Of a stretch of DNA of 64,000 nucleotides, positions 52,335 through 62,221 are shown one piece after another. Source of the stretch: Prorocentrum cordatum (Eukaryota > Sar > Dinophyceae > Prorocentrales > Prorocentraceae); contig CAUYUJ010019627.1 of the NCBI GenBank assembly GCA_963575745.1, positions 308,164 through 372,163 of the forward strand, written 5' to 3'. The notes beneath the pieces are model-generated. The model was not told the origin of the DNA and did not search any database. It saw only the letters and a list, made by a program, of their open reading frames with translations. Both the position numbers and the translations under genes were made by a program. Numbering within the stretch: position 1 is the stretch's first letter; every line of letters starts with the position of its first letter.

Positions 52335-52490
52335 GTCGGGCTTGTCCCTCTACTGGAGGATTTTAAAAGCATAGTAACAAGATAGTCTGGGGACGATTTT
52401 TCGACTATGTTGGGCTATGTTTGAATATTCTTCTCGCATGTCACACTTTTCGTCCAAGGTCCGCCTGTAGGAGGACATGCCCGACGTAAG
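52335..52490 (+). mobile_element. Family A introner-like element A11, complete
   Basis: The predicted intron is 156 nt. It begins GTCGGGCTTGTCCCTCTACT, has ATAGTCTGGGGACGATTTTT inside and ends TGTAGGAGGACATGCCCGACGTAAG. Phase 2 on both sides, and an in-frame stop at 52374 requires removal. No clear target duplication. Confidence 0.8.
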
Positions 52491-52590
52491 GATCACTGAC
52501 GGAGGTGCGGCCAAGCGACTCGGCAGGGGCACCCAGATCGGCGTTCGCAAGAAGAGGGCACCCCGAAGGCTCGAAATGTCCATCCGGGTT
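52491..52590 (+). CDS. Exon after A11
   Basis: In phase 2 after CGTAAG/G the frame reads ITDGGAAKRLGRGTQIGVRK then KRAPRRLEMSIRV. Basic and protein-like. It runs toward the GGGGCCGTCTTGG repeat, and the donor is not resolved. Confidence 0.48.
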
Positions 52591-52599
52591 CCCCCTGTG

Positions 52600-52870
52600 G
52601 GCGTTCTTTTGGGGCCGTCTTGGGAGTGGTTTGGGCCGTCTTGGGGCCCTCTTGGGCGGTCTTGGGGCGATCGTGGAGGCCTCTTGGGCCGTCTTGGGGC
52701 GATCTTGGGGGCCTTTTGGGGCCGTCTTGGACGCTGGCCCACGAGGCGAAACTCCTAAATTTATACGCTTCCCCACGGGAATGGGACAATTTGTGCCTCT
52801 TGGGGCTTTCTTGGGGGCCTCTTGTAGCGTCTTCGGGCCGTCCAGAGGCGCTCCGTGACTGTCTTGGGCG
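52600..52870 (+). repeat. GGGCCGTCTTGGGGC degenerate repeat
   Basis: Units of CTTGGGGC/GGGCCGTC recur every 12-18 bp, as at 9520-9665. Confidence 0.75.
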
Positions 52871-52918
52871 CTTGGTGGGGACTCCGCGAAGTTCTCTGGG
52901 TCGTTGGGGGCGTTGCAG

Positions 52919-53095
52919 CCGCCCCAGAAACCCATGCAGAACACTCAGGGTGCGCCCGAGAGTGCCTGGAAACGCCCGGGAAATTGGTGGTCTGGGCCCT
53001 TCAGAACATACAATCTTGGCTGCATCAGCAGCACAGTTGTGAGTCTGGGGGAACTCCACTCGTACCAGAGGCACGGCGGTCGGTTTCCACTGAAG
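52919..53095 (+). CDS. Candidate exon
   Basis: After GGGCGTTGCAG the phase-1 frame reads APETHAEHSGCARECLETPG, then KLVVWALQNIQSWLHQQHSC and ESGGTPLVPEARRSVSTE. It ends in phase 1 at ACTGAAG/GCTCCAG (GC donor). The 198-nt intron to 53294 keeps phase 1. Without that splice a TAG follows at 53155. Unrecognised. Probably the same gene as the exons at 52165-52590, but the link is missing. Confidence 0.5.
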
Positions 53096-53293
53096 GCTCC
53101 AGAACTGCTGTTCTCCTGTGCGACAGGCTCAGAGCTTCTGGGGCTGACCAGTCTTAGGTTGCATTTTGCTGTGAGGAGTTTCCAGCTCACTCACACTGGG
53201 GCGGGCGGGCTATACAGGTTCGTATGCTTCTTATGTATTTGGTGATCTTGAACTCATGCGTTGTGTTTCAATGATGTGCATGCGTGTCCACAG

Positions 53294-53457
53294 GCACCCT
53301 CTTGGCACGAGGATTGTCGCTGCTGCGACTCGATAACATCCGCCACTCTCCGTTCTCACCTCATCCGATGAGCGCTCGCACGTCGCAACTGTTTCTCTCC
53401 CCCGTGTCCCTTCGCTACTCCCCTTGTTTCAGCGGCTCCGCCAACTACGCGTGTCGG
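53294..53457 (+). CDS. Candidate exon with strong GT donor
   Basis: Between GTGTCCACAG and TGTCGG/GTGAGTAAG: TLLARGLSLLRLDNIRHSPF, then SPHPMSARTSQLFLSPVSLR and YSPCFSGSANYACR. Starts in phase 1, ends in phase 0. The donor is the most canonical in the window. Confidence 0.55.
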
Positions 53458-53724
53458 GTGAGTAAGGCATACCCCCAATGGGGGTACGATCGAAGACGAA
53501 GCGGGCGGGTATCGAGGGTTCGGGAATATTCTTGTTGAGTGTTACGCGAACAGATGAGAGAGACAGGTCTTGTAATGATTGTTGTTGTTGTTGTCTCCAA
53601 AACGGTGTACCCGCTGAAACGGTGGCCTCACTTACCAGTCGGCCATCTACCCCACCGTTCAGAGTGGCGTTCTCGCTCCAACGCGATTCCTTATTCGTTG
53701 TTGTTGCCACCACTTTTCTGCAAG

Positions 53725-53763
53725 CCATTCAGAGATGATGGCGCTGACACCAAATCTTCTTGA
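53725..53763 (+). CDS. Possible terminal exon
   Basis: After CTTTTCTGCAAG the phase-0 frame reads PFRDDGADTKSS and TGA, fitting the donor at 53457. A competing reading from CCATTCAG gives MMALTPNLLEALLGLARGHI. Confidence 0.32.
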   Translation, partial: PFRDDGADTKSS

Positions 53764-54299
53764 AGCTCTCTTGGGGCTCGCACGGGGACATATTTAGGCC
53801 CGCCCCCTTGGCGTAGATTTCTCTTCATCCGTCCGCCCGCTCCTTCCGCTCATCCTGCTCATGTTGGCGTTGCTCCCAATCCTAGCCTATCGCTTTCGTC
53901 GTCCTCATATTTTTCCTCCAGCTTATCCTCCTGCTCTGAGTGGGCCTTGGCAACGGCAGGGTTGTTTTTTACAGGTTCCGTTTTGCAAATTTTGTTGCCG
54001 GTTCCGTCGCCAGTTTGTGTCAAGTTCCGGCTCCGGTTCCCATCCCGGAGCCGTTTTTGTTGCCGTTTCCAGTCGCCATTTTGTGGGCGTCTCCATTTTC
54101 AAGCGACAGTTTTGCTGGAAACGGTGAAGAACGGCCTTGCCGTTTCAAGGGCCCATTGAGCTTTTGCTCATCCGCCACCTCCTTTTTTTGAGCGCGTCAC
54201 AGGATGGGGTCACTTTGAGAGTCCAGGTCCAATAGGACAGCGGACAAAGTTCTTAACCGCTGCATCGCACGGCTGGACGCCAAGGTTCACAAGGGTAAG

Positions 54300-55040
54300 C
54301 TCAAAGCTTGAGACGTAAGCTTCGCCTTAGCTGCTCGGCTGCTCGAGCTTGAGCCCAGGATTCCGCGTGAGAGCCAAGCTTACTTTGGGTAAGTTCAGGG
54401 GTTGTTGCAGCGCACATGTCGGCGAACACCACAATTCCAGTGGTTTTGTTGCATTGCATTGTTCTTGGCATTGCAGCTTTTTGTCGCGCTGTAGTGGCGC
54501 AGCTCGAGCTCGATTGAGCTTACGTTTCCGCGAGCGAGCCAAGCCTCCTTTCGGACGGTTCAGCAGGGGTTTCAGCACACATGTCGGCGATCACCACACG
54601 AAAATTGTTTTTGTTGCATTGCAGTTGTTGCATTGGAGCTTGTTTTGACACTGCATGTGTAGTTTGCGCTGTAGTGGTGCTGCTCGAGCTTGAGCTTAGG
54701 ATTCCGTGTGGGAGCCAAGCGCGGTTTGGGGAGGTTCAGGGTCTGTTGAAGCGCACATGTGGGCGACTACCACACGAAAACTGTTGTTGTTTGCATTCCA
54801 GTTTTTGTTGATGCATTGCAGTTTTGTGTCCATTGCAGGTTTGTTTGCGCTGTAGTGGCGCTGCTCGAGCTTGAGCTTAGGATTCCGCGTGCGAGCGAAT
54901 CGTGGTTTGGGGCGGTTCAGGGAGGTTTGAATCGCACGTGTCGGAGATGACGACACGGAAGCCTATGTGTTTGCACGGCAGGTGTTTGTGCATTGCAGTT
55001 TGTTTTGCATTGCAGTTTTGTTTGTCGTATAGTGGTGTTG
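54300..55040 (+). repeat. 180-bp satellite
   Basis: Four units with GCTGCTCGAGCTTGAGCTTA, GATTCCGCGTGxGAGCCAAG and GCGCACATGTCGGCGA. It is followed by GCTGGTCTGG decamers to about 55255. Confidence 0.85.
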
Positions 55041-55263
55041 CTAGAGCTGGTTGGTCGAGCTGGCTGGTCTGGCTGGATTGTCTGGCTGGTCTGACTAGCG
55101 GGTCTGGCTAGTCTACTTGATCCAGTCAAGTTGATCTGCCTAGCCTGGTCTGGGCTTGTCTGCTTGGTCCGGGCATGTTGACTTGCTTAGTCTAGTCTGG
55201 GCTTCGGTGGTCATACGGCTAGCTGGTCCGGTTGGTCTGGTTGGTCTACCTGGATGGTCCGGT

Positions 55264-55291
55264 TCGTCGTCGTCGTCGTCGTCGTCGTCGT
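55264..55291 (+). repeat. (GTC)n microsatellite
   Basis: Nine GTC units. Confidence 0.9.
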
Positions 55292-55714
55292 GTTCATCGT
55301 CTCGCCCCTGGCGTCGCCGCAGCTGGGGCTGGCACCGAAAGCATTGTTGCGACAGTCCATCTGCCGCGGAAAAGGGAGGTGATAGGAGGAGGGAACATCA
55401 GCAGACATATCACTTCTCGTGTTCCTAAGAATGATAAGGCGATGGCGCGTAAGAACTTGTCGCCTCGAGCGGTTTAGAACGGGACGCAATACGCGCAATC
55501 AGAAGGGAAAGGTGGGAAGGGTAGAATGTCAGACATGGCGTGGACTCTCCTATCTTTTCCGCCCCCCTCCCCCTCGTGATCGTCCCCCTCTGCTCCTCCC
55601 CCTCCGTACTCCCTCCCAATGTGCACAACAGCTTAGGCACACTCTCGTCCTCCCCCTCGGGTCCCAGTTTCTCCTCCCCCCTGCCCCTCCCTCCGGGGCT
55701 CCTAGGGCCCCGGG

Positions 55715-55920
55715 GAGGAGGAGGAGCAGGAGGAGGAGGAGGAGAAGGAAGAAGAGAGGGAGGATGAGGAGGAGGAGGAGGAGGAGGAGGAGGAGGAGGT
55801 GGAGGAGGAGAAGGAAGAAGAGAGGGAGGAGGAGGAGGAGGAGGAGGAGGAGGATGAGGAGGAGGAGGACGATGGAGGAGGAGGAGGAGGACGAGGAGAG
55901 GAGGAGGAGGAGGACGGAGG
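55715..55920 (+). repeat. (GGA)n microsatellite
   Basis: GGA runs with GAAGAAGAGAGGGAG variants. Confidence 0.95.
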
Positions 55921-55975
55921 ACGACGGCGATGACAAAGGAAGGGCGCCACAGCGCCCCCCCCCCCCGCGGCGCAG

Positions 55976-56036
55976 GCACCCCTCGAAGAAGCTCGGCACG
56001 GGCTGCTACGGCGCGGTCTACCAGGGGGAGCTGAAG
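55976..56036 (+). CDS. Protein kinase exon: glycine-rich loop
   Basis: After a C-rich acceptor ending GCGGCGCAG the frame reads HPSKKLGTGCYGAVYQGELK. GTGCYGAVY fits the G-x-G-x-x-G-x-V nucleotide-binding loop of eukaryotic protein kinases (subdomain I), preceded by the usual small/hydrophobic residue. It ends in phase 0 at CTGAAG/GACCGG, a GA donor of the type described in dinoflagellates. Joined to 57972 it continues DGSEVAIKAIDL, the expected subdomain II spacing. Kinase class cannot be told from this much. Upstream exons are not identified. Confidence 0.75.
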
Positions 56037-56091
56037 GACCGGCCGGCGGCACGGGGCTGGAGAGGGCGGCGAAGGACTCGAGGTTCGAGAG

Positions 56092-56332
56092 GCATTTCTC
56101 AAGCAGTGGCGAAGCGTCCGGGCTTGCCTATAGCCCGACCACAGAATGTTCTAAGAACCTGTTGTGGTTTCCACGAAATGTTCTTGGAGCATTTCTGGCG
56201 GAGACTGTCTTGTTTTATCGCATGGGGTTTACGTTATAAGAACATTCTTTTTGTTCTTAGAACGTTTTGGGGTTCTAAGAATATTTCGTGGTAGGACTAT
56301 AGGAATGCCGGGACGGTCGGTCCCTGCTCAAT
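56092..56332 (+). repeat. Family M repeat, copy 2 (uninterrupted)
   Basis: Homologous to 24640-24789 plus 26204-26282 but without the family J insertion. It contains GTTCTAAGAAC and TTCTTAGAAC inverted blocks. It lies in the kinase intron. Confidence 0.75.
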
Positions 56333-56889
56333 CGAGAGGCATTTCTGATGGGCCCATTTTTGCGTGGAAGTATCCTGCGACCCTACTCGCCCCATCGCCT
56401 GTGAATCTGAGCCACCGAGCGTTTTCTGTGAAATCGTTTTTTTCCTGGAAGAAAGTGACTCCCAAATCGTGACATCTTTTGTTGGGGCACCGCTTCCACG
56501 AGGGAGCAGAGGTTTGTAGGCGTTGTTGTGTGGGGGGGTCCTGGATGCTCTCCAGCTTCGAGATGCCTTCCAGCAGCTGCTGCGCCTCGCCGCGGACGAT
56601 CCTGGGGTCACCGAGTCGTCTCGCAAGGCTGCTTGATGGCCCCATCGAATGACAGCTTGTGATTATCCAATGATCCCCCCCCCCGGGGCTGATGAATAGA
56701 CCACGCGGTGCGCGACACATGTTTTCAAACCCGCGCGCCAGGGGGTCGTCGCTGGCGCCGCCGGGGGGATCGTGCACACCCTTGCACGGCAGCCTCAAAA
56801 CGACAATTTTAGAGTTGTTGTTACAGGGATGGTATGGTCCGAGGCGAAAATGGTCCCCCGTCAGGCTGATCACTGACGTGCCACACATG

Positions 56890-57115
56890 TAGTCATCGTC
56901 CTCGTCGTCGTCGTTCGTCGTCGTCGTCCTCGTCGTCGTGGTGGTCGTCGTCGTCGTCATCGTCCGAGGCCCGTGGTCCGTCGTCCGTCGTCCGTCGCCC
57001 GTCGCCCGTCGTCGTCGTCGTCGTCGTTGTTGTCCGTCGTCCGGCGTCCGTCGTCCGTCGTCCGTCGTCGCTCGACGTCCGTCCGTCGTCCGTCGTCGTC
57101 GTCGGACATATTTTA
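56890..57115 (+). repeat. CGTC/GTCCGTC simple repeat
   Basis: Mixed GTC, CGTC and GTCCGTCGTCC units. Confidence 0.9.
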
Positions 57116-57399
57116 GTGGAGGACGGCGGAGGGTGTGAGGGCCAGGAGGAGGCGAGACGAGCAGGGAGGGGGATAAGTGGCAGAAGGGACATGCTGAGGA
57201 CGAGGAGGAGTATGATGATCAGGATGAGGAAGACGGCGAAGCGGAGATCATGAATTGTTTTATGGTTGGGCGAATGGAGGAGGAGAAGGAGGAGCATAGA
57301 GGAGCAGGAGGGGTATTGGGGTGAAGATGTAGTCGAGGAGAGGGACGAACGGGGCGAGGGGGAGGATAAGGGCATGGAGGAGCTATAAGAGCAAGAGGA

Positions 57400-57875
57400 G
57401 GAAGGATTATGATGATGCTGCTGATGATGATTATGATGATGACGACGATGACAGATGATGACGGCGACGACTATGCTGATGGTGGTGATAATGATGATGC
57501 TGATGCTGATGCTGATGCTGATGCTGATGCTGATGATGCTGCTGCTGTTGATGATGATTCCTGATGGCAACATCGATGATCTCTCTTGCGTCGGTGATGG
57601 TGATGATGATGATTATGCTGATGATGGGGATGGTGATCTTAATGATAACATGATGATGGTGGGGGGGGTGGTGGCGGTGATGCTGATGGTGAATATGATG
57701 ATAATGGTTTGAATTGTGATGGTGGTGATGCTGGTGATGATGACTAGACTGATTATGATGATGATGATGCTGATGCTGATGCTGATGGTGATGATGACGA
57801 CGATGATGACGATGGTGGTGATGATGCTGATGATGATGCTGACGATGATGAGGAGGAGGATGAAGCGGAGGGGGG
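57400..57875 (+). repeat. (GAT)n/(GCTGAT)n microsatellite
   Basis: GAT and GCTGAT runs, about 480 bp, in the kinase intron. Confidence 0.95.
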
Positions 57876-57971
57876 AGGGACAAGGGTGATGAGGATGAGG
57901 CTGAAGCGGAGGCGGAGGGAGAGGAACAAGAGGAGGAGGATAAGGAGGAGGATGCATCCTCGGTGCCGAAG

Positions 57972-58026
57972 GACGGCTCCGAGGTCGCCATCAAGGCCAT
58001 CGACCTGGGCGCGATGATGGGCAAAG
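57972..58026 (+). CDS. Protein kinase exon: VAIK lysine
   Basis: After CCGAAG the phase-0 frame reads DGSEVAIKAIDLGAMMGK. VAIK with a following hydrophobic pair is subdomain II, whose lysine contacts ATP phosphates. It is 12 residues downstream of the loop valine once the 1935-nt GA-AG intron is removed, which is normal. It probably ends at GGCAAAG/GCGAG (GC donor, phase 1). The repeated GAAGGAC at both exon edges (56033 and 57968) leaves some freedom in the exact junction. No later kinase exon (HRD, DFG) was found before the window ends. Confidence 0.75.
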
Positions 58027-58541
58027 GCGAGAGCCCAGAGGACGGGACATGGGCTGTGGAGGGTGGAGGGAGAGAGTGTCGGGGCGGGGGGGGGTCGATG
58101 ATTAAGGATTCGAGGATAGGGGGGTGGGGGAGGGCTGTTCTTTTTGATTGCTTTGCTACCCAGAGAACCGATCGAGATACGCAGCCGCGGCGATGCGACC
58201 CCAACCCACACCTGGAGCCGAATCCGCGAATACGAGGGGGGGGGGGGAAGTGGAGGGGTGGACGAGGTGGAGTGGGTGGGGGGGGGAGACGTGTAGGTAG
58301 GGAGGAGGGACGTGGGGGGGAGGAAGCTAGGGAGGTAGGGAAGTGGGGGGGGGAGGGAAGTGGGGGGGAGTGGAAGACGTGTATGGAAGAGGGAAGTGTG
58401 GGGGGCGGAAGTGGAGGCACAGGAGGGATGGTGGGTGGAGAGGCGGGAGGAGGAGGAGAACAGCCAGGACCAAGAAGCGGGCTTCTCAGAAGCTAGCAGT
58501 CCATCGGTGTGTGTGTGTGTGTGAGAGGTGGCGTGTTGCAT

Positions 58542-58542
58542 G
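58542..58542 (-). other. Predicted start of the exon downstream of A12 (minus strand)
   Basis: On the minus strand the acceptor AGGTGGCAG ends at 58543. The next exon would read MQHATSHTHTHTDGLLASEK and PASWSW, then a Ser-rich stretch, running to lower coordinates. Its end is not resolved, and part is CA-repeat translation. Confidence 0.3.
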
Positions 58543-58696
58543 CTGCCACCTTTGAATCGGGCATGTCCCTCTACAGGAGGAATATTCAAACGTAGTCAAA
58601 CAATAGTCTGGGGACGATGTTTCAACAATGTATGACCATGTTTTAATAATTTGGAGTCAGTCGTCAAACTTCTGCCTGTAGGAGGAAAGGCCCAAC
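58543..58696 (-). mobile_element. Family A introner-like element A12, complete
   Basis: Minus-strand intron of 154 nt, beginning GTTGGGCCTTTCCTCCTACA after GGCAGTAG and ending GGGACATGCCCGATTCAAAGGTGGCAG. A perfect 9-bp target duplication, CTGCCACCT (plus strand), flanks it at 58543-58551 and 58700-58708. The acceptor AG lies inside the duplicated target. Confidence 0.82.
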
Positions 58697-59088
58697 CTAC
58701 TGCCACCTGTCGGAGTGTCTCCATCCAGCTCGGCAGCGAGGGTCGACTTGTTTGCCCAGCTCTGTTTCTCGTTTCTGCGGGTCGCTTTTTCTCGAGAGGG
58801 CGCCCGTACGAAGAAGTCAATTGGAGTCAGCAGGAGGATCACCCTCGTCTCGCTGCAGCGTGGGTCAGGGGGGTGGATCGGCGCATACACCGCGGGATGA
58901 GGGCAGACAAGATCAGCATGCGGACGGGATGACTTGTGACGAAAACGGACAGCAGTTGATGGCCGGTTTGGGTGCGAGTCGTTGTCGGCGTTACCGTGGG
59001 CGTTGTCATCTTGAGACAGGAGGTCGTTTGCCAAACAACGGCCCCATGTCAGGCGTACGAAATCTTCGTACGAAGTCTTCTCCGTCAC
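58697..59088 (-). CDS. Coding exon on the minus strand before A12
   Basis: About 130 codons: GTG at 59088, then TEKTSYEDFVRLTWGRCLAN, DLLSQDDNAHGNADNDSHPN, VCPHPAVYAPIHPPDPRCSE, TRVILLLTPIDFFVRAPSRE and STLAAELDGDTPTGG. It ends in phase 2 at the A12 boundary. It is convincingly protein-like. The start is uncertain. A CTCTCTAAG acceptor lies just upstream, within a short hairpin. No family recognised. It is antisense to any kinase transcript continuing past 58026. Confidence 0.55.
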
Positions 59089-59118
59089 CCATCCTCTTAG
59101 AGAGTGGGTGACGGAGAT
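59079..59118. repeat. Short perfect hairpin
   Basis: TCTCCGTCACCCA and TGGGTGACGGAGA pair around TCCTCTTAGAGAG. Confidence 0.85.
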
Positions 59119-59125
59119 TCGGGGA

Positions 59126-59250
59126 TCGAGGAGGAGGAGCAGGAGGAGGAGGAGGAGGAGGAGGGTGTCACCTCTGTTCTCTTACCCCCTTCCTCCTCCT
59201 CCTCCTCCTCCTCCTCCTCGTCCTCCTCGTCCTCCTCCTCGCGTCGTCCC
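59126..59250. repeat. GGA then CCT tract
   Basis: A GGA run followed by a CCT run, itself able to fold back. Confidence 0.9.
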
Positions 59251-59376
59251 CGCTCCGCACTCCTTCTCGCACCACCTCCCCTGGGCTGGTGGCAGTTCGG
59301 ATCGGGCAACCTGTTTACGCCCCCTCCGCCTGGCTAATTTAAGCCAACAGCCCTCTCTGGAGACCAGGTGTCCGCA

Positions 59377-59745
59377 TCATGAGGGCGCGACGCTGGAGGT
59401 TCGAAGATGGAGGTTCGCGGATCGATTTTGACATCCTTTGGCGAGGGAGTGTAGTGAGGTACGTATGGTCTGCGAGCAAAGGGGATAATTGAGACACGGG
59501 ACAGCGAAACTTCTAGTTATTTCCAGATTCAAGCGGGAGTGCAACACATGATGGATTCCGGACATGGCGAATTCATATGATATATTGGAATAGCGCCCAG
59601 AGAAGCGGAGAAGTTGGTATGCACATGTTATCCAGAGGGACCAGTGGAATAGTGTAGAACACGAGCACTTCCCCGACACAACACAAATATGTTTGCCAGC
59701 ACTGGACCGTCGTGCAAGGCCGTGATTGTAACTCGCGCGGTGCAA
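59377..59745 (-). CDS. Minus-strand ORF, low GC
   Basis: A 122-codon frame includes FHWSLWITCAYQLLRFSGRY, then HHVLHSRLNLEITRSFAVPC. Protein-like, but codons are AT-rich, unlike the other exons. Possibly an element fragment or chance. Confidence 0.22.
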   Translation of the reverse strand: MHRASYNHGLARRSSAGKHICVVSGKCSCSTLFHWSLWITCAYQLLRFSGRYSNISYEFAMSGIHHVLHSRLNLEITRSFAVPCLNYPLCSQTIRTSLHSLAKGCQNRSANLHLRTSSVAPS

Positions 59746-59999
59746 GTTTTATTGCGAAAGCTCTCGGGCGCAGTCCTTGTGGTGTATGTCATGTGGTGCA
59801 AGCTTGGGTTGGAACGGACTGGTGCAATATGTGTGCTGCGCGCTTTTCTCTTCCAGTGACCCGCGCGCCCTGATCTACCGCTCGCCCGCCCTGCGCGCAG
59901 CAGCCGTTCTGTTTCGGCCGCAGGCATCGCTCTCTAGCACCCCTAGGAGGCGAATCGTGAGGATGTCTCGAGCGGTGGCAAGGTGTGTGAGCAAATAGC

Positions 60000-60310
60000 G
60001 AAGAAGTTTCGAGCGGGAGCCCCCTTCCTATGGGCCCCCCAGCTCATGTTAGGAATCCCAGGCGGTCGTCGGCAAAACGAAGCAGGTCCCGCGCTTGCGG
60101 CGGCGAATCGTGAGGACGTCTCGAAGGGGGCCCAGTTTGTACCTGAATAGCGGGGAAGTGTCAAGCGGGAGCCCGTTTCTATGGGCCCCCGCTTCATGTT
60201 AGCAAACCGAGGGGGTCCTCACCCCGAGAGAGAGAAAATCGTGAGGATGTCTCCAGCGGGGCCATCGTCTGCGAATGAATTGCGAGGAAGTCACGGGCGG
60301 GAGTCCCCCC
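60000..60310 (+). repeat. 160-bp satellite, diverged forward array
   Basis: Units with GAGCGGGAGCCCCCTTCCTA, ATGGGCCCCCCAGCTCATGT and GAGGATGTCTCGAGCGG. The last motif is also the leader unit of family J. Confidence 0.75.
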
Positions 60311-60473
60311 CTCTCCTAGAACGGCAACGCGAGGAGGAACGTTTCATGTGGGTCGTGCTTCGGCACAGATTCCTTGGGACGCATTTCGCGGGCTTCATCT
60401 GGGCTATCCTCCGGCGCGTATCCAATGGGACGCACGATGTGCGTTTCTTGGGGTCGTGCTCCGCGCGCATGAT

Positions 60474-61070
60474 GAGGAGGAGGAGGAGGAGGGGGACGGG
60501 GAGGGGGAGTAAGAACAGGATGCGGGAGGAGGAGAATGACGATGATGAGGAGGAGACAAAGGAGGAAGACAAGAAGGAGGAGGAGGAGGAGCAGGAGGAG
60601 GCGGCAGGAGGAGGAGGAAAGCCCCAGGAGCAGGAGGAGGAGGAGAAGGCAGGAGGAGGAGGAATGCCCCAGGAGCCCCCCAGAAGGCTCCAGGAGGTCA
60701 TCAGAGGCTCCAGGTGGCCCCAGGAGGAGGCAGGAGGCCCAAGGAGGAGGCCGGAGGAGGAGGATGTAGGATGTGTTGTCGGAGGATGATGTGGTAGGAC
60801 GAGGTGTCGGAGTGTCCGAGGCGGAGGTGGAGGCAAGATAATGGTAATGAGAAGGTCGAGGAGGAGGAGGAGGAGGCAGGAGACAAGAGGAGGAGGAGGA
60901 GGAGGAGGAGGAGGAGGAGGAGGAGGAGGAGGCAGGAGGAGGAATGTGGGGGAGGCGGCGGAGCGTGGAGGCCCCAGGAGGAGGAGGACGCGCGAGGAGG
61001 AGGCAGGAGGAGCAGCTGAGGAGGAGAAGAAGGGAGCTGGAGGAGGAGGCGGGAGGAGGCGTGCAGGAGG
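60474..61070 (+). repeat. (GGA)n tract with GGCCCCAGGA units
   Basis: GGA runs alternating with CAGGAGGCxCAAGG decamers. Confidence 0.9.
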
Positions 61071-61332
61071 AGACTCCCAGGAGAGGTAAATGAATGATCC
61101 TGCGGGGTCCCACCGCCGCGGCTATCTGTTGTTGGCATGGGGTGTGGGGGAGAGGGAGGGGGGGGGGGATGGCTCCACCAGGTCAGCTCCCGGCCAGGTG
61201 GAGGAGAGGGGCGTCCACACATGAGAGCGTGATGCACCACACCACGAAATCTGGAGAGGGAAGCTGGACGAGGGAACCTCTTGACCATCTGCGCCCAGAC
61301 GGCTGGAGCCAATAGGGAAACGAGCCCCACGG

Positions 61333-61486
61333 GTGGCCGCGAACCCTGGCCTCGATCGGGGGGGGTGGGTCGTCACGATTCCTCGCAGGAAGGGCAGAAC
61401 TCCGCCGGTAGGACCCCGCATGATAATTTTTTCAGCCGGATTTGAATCCGGTGATCAAGCAATGACATTAGCGCACACTTTCAGAG
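61333..61486 (+). CDS. Candidate exon before a K fragment
   Basis: The frame reads GWVVTIPRRKGRTPPVGPRM then IIFSAGFESGDQAMTLAHTF. It ends at TTCAGAG/GTCCGCGCGG, the same element-supplied donor as K2. The start is unresolved. Only the left arm of K remains. Confidence 0.36.
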
Positions 61487-61599
61487 GTCCGCGCGGATCC
61501 CTCGCGTCTGTGCTGCACAGTCGTCCCTGTGAGTGCGGTGGCGTTCTTCTTGTATCCTCGTCGCCCTTCTCCTGTTCGCCCTGGCAAGGGCCCTCCTCC

Positions 61600-61850
61600 C
61601 GCCCCCACCCTTGATCCTCCGTATCCTCCTCGTCCTCCTGCCTCGTCCTCGTCCTTCTGCCTCGTCCTCCTCCTCATCCTCCTCCTCCTCCACTGCCTCT
61701 CCGTCCTCCCTCTCGTCCTCCCCCACCTCCTCCTTCTCGACCTCCTCCTGGTCGTCCTTTTACCTCGTCCTCCGCCTCCTCCTCCTCCTGCTTTGTCCTC
61801 CTCCTCCTCCTCCCGTTCCTTCTCGTCCTCCTGCCTCGTCTCCGTCATCC
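61600..61850 (+). repeat. (CCT/CTCGTC) tract
   Basis: CCT and CTCGTCCTC units. Confidence 0.85.
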
Positions 61851-61879
61851 ACCTTTTCCCCCATTCCTCTTGCAAAGGT

Positions 61880-62210
61880 TCCTGCTCGAGATTTCTCCTG
61901 CATTCACTCACAGGCGAGACTCCCGCTTGAGACTTCCTCAACTCTCAAGCCTCAGGAGCCCTAATGTGACGGACGACAGTGGCAGGTTTACCGATGGCCG
62001 CGTCGAATCTCTGATACGAAGTGCAGACCCCCATAGGAGGAGGCTCCCGCCCGAGACTTCCTCGCATCGAGGCCCAAGAGGCCCAAAGTGACGACTGGTA
62101 CAGGATTGAGGATGGCCGCCTCGGATCACTGACATGAAATTCGGGGCCGTAGAGAGGGCACGATTCATTCACAGACGAGGCTCCCGCTCGATACCTTCTG
62201 AAAATGCAAT
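61880..62210 (-). repeat. 160-bp satellite, reverse array 1
   Basis: Reverse-complement units (GAGGCTCCCGCCCGAGACTT) of the 42975 array. Confidence 0.85.
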
Positions 62211-62221
62211 GCTACAGTTAG

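Noticed and set aside
57431-58420. Minus-strand 329-codon ORF rich in His/Ser/Pro
   Set aside because: Mostly translation of GAT/CAT repeats. Only the segment near 58542 might be an exon.
58651-58932. Plus-strand ORF with PYEEVNWSQQEDHPR
   Set aside because: It begins inside element A12 and overlaps the better-supported minus-strand exon at 58697-59088.
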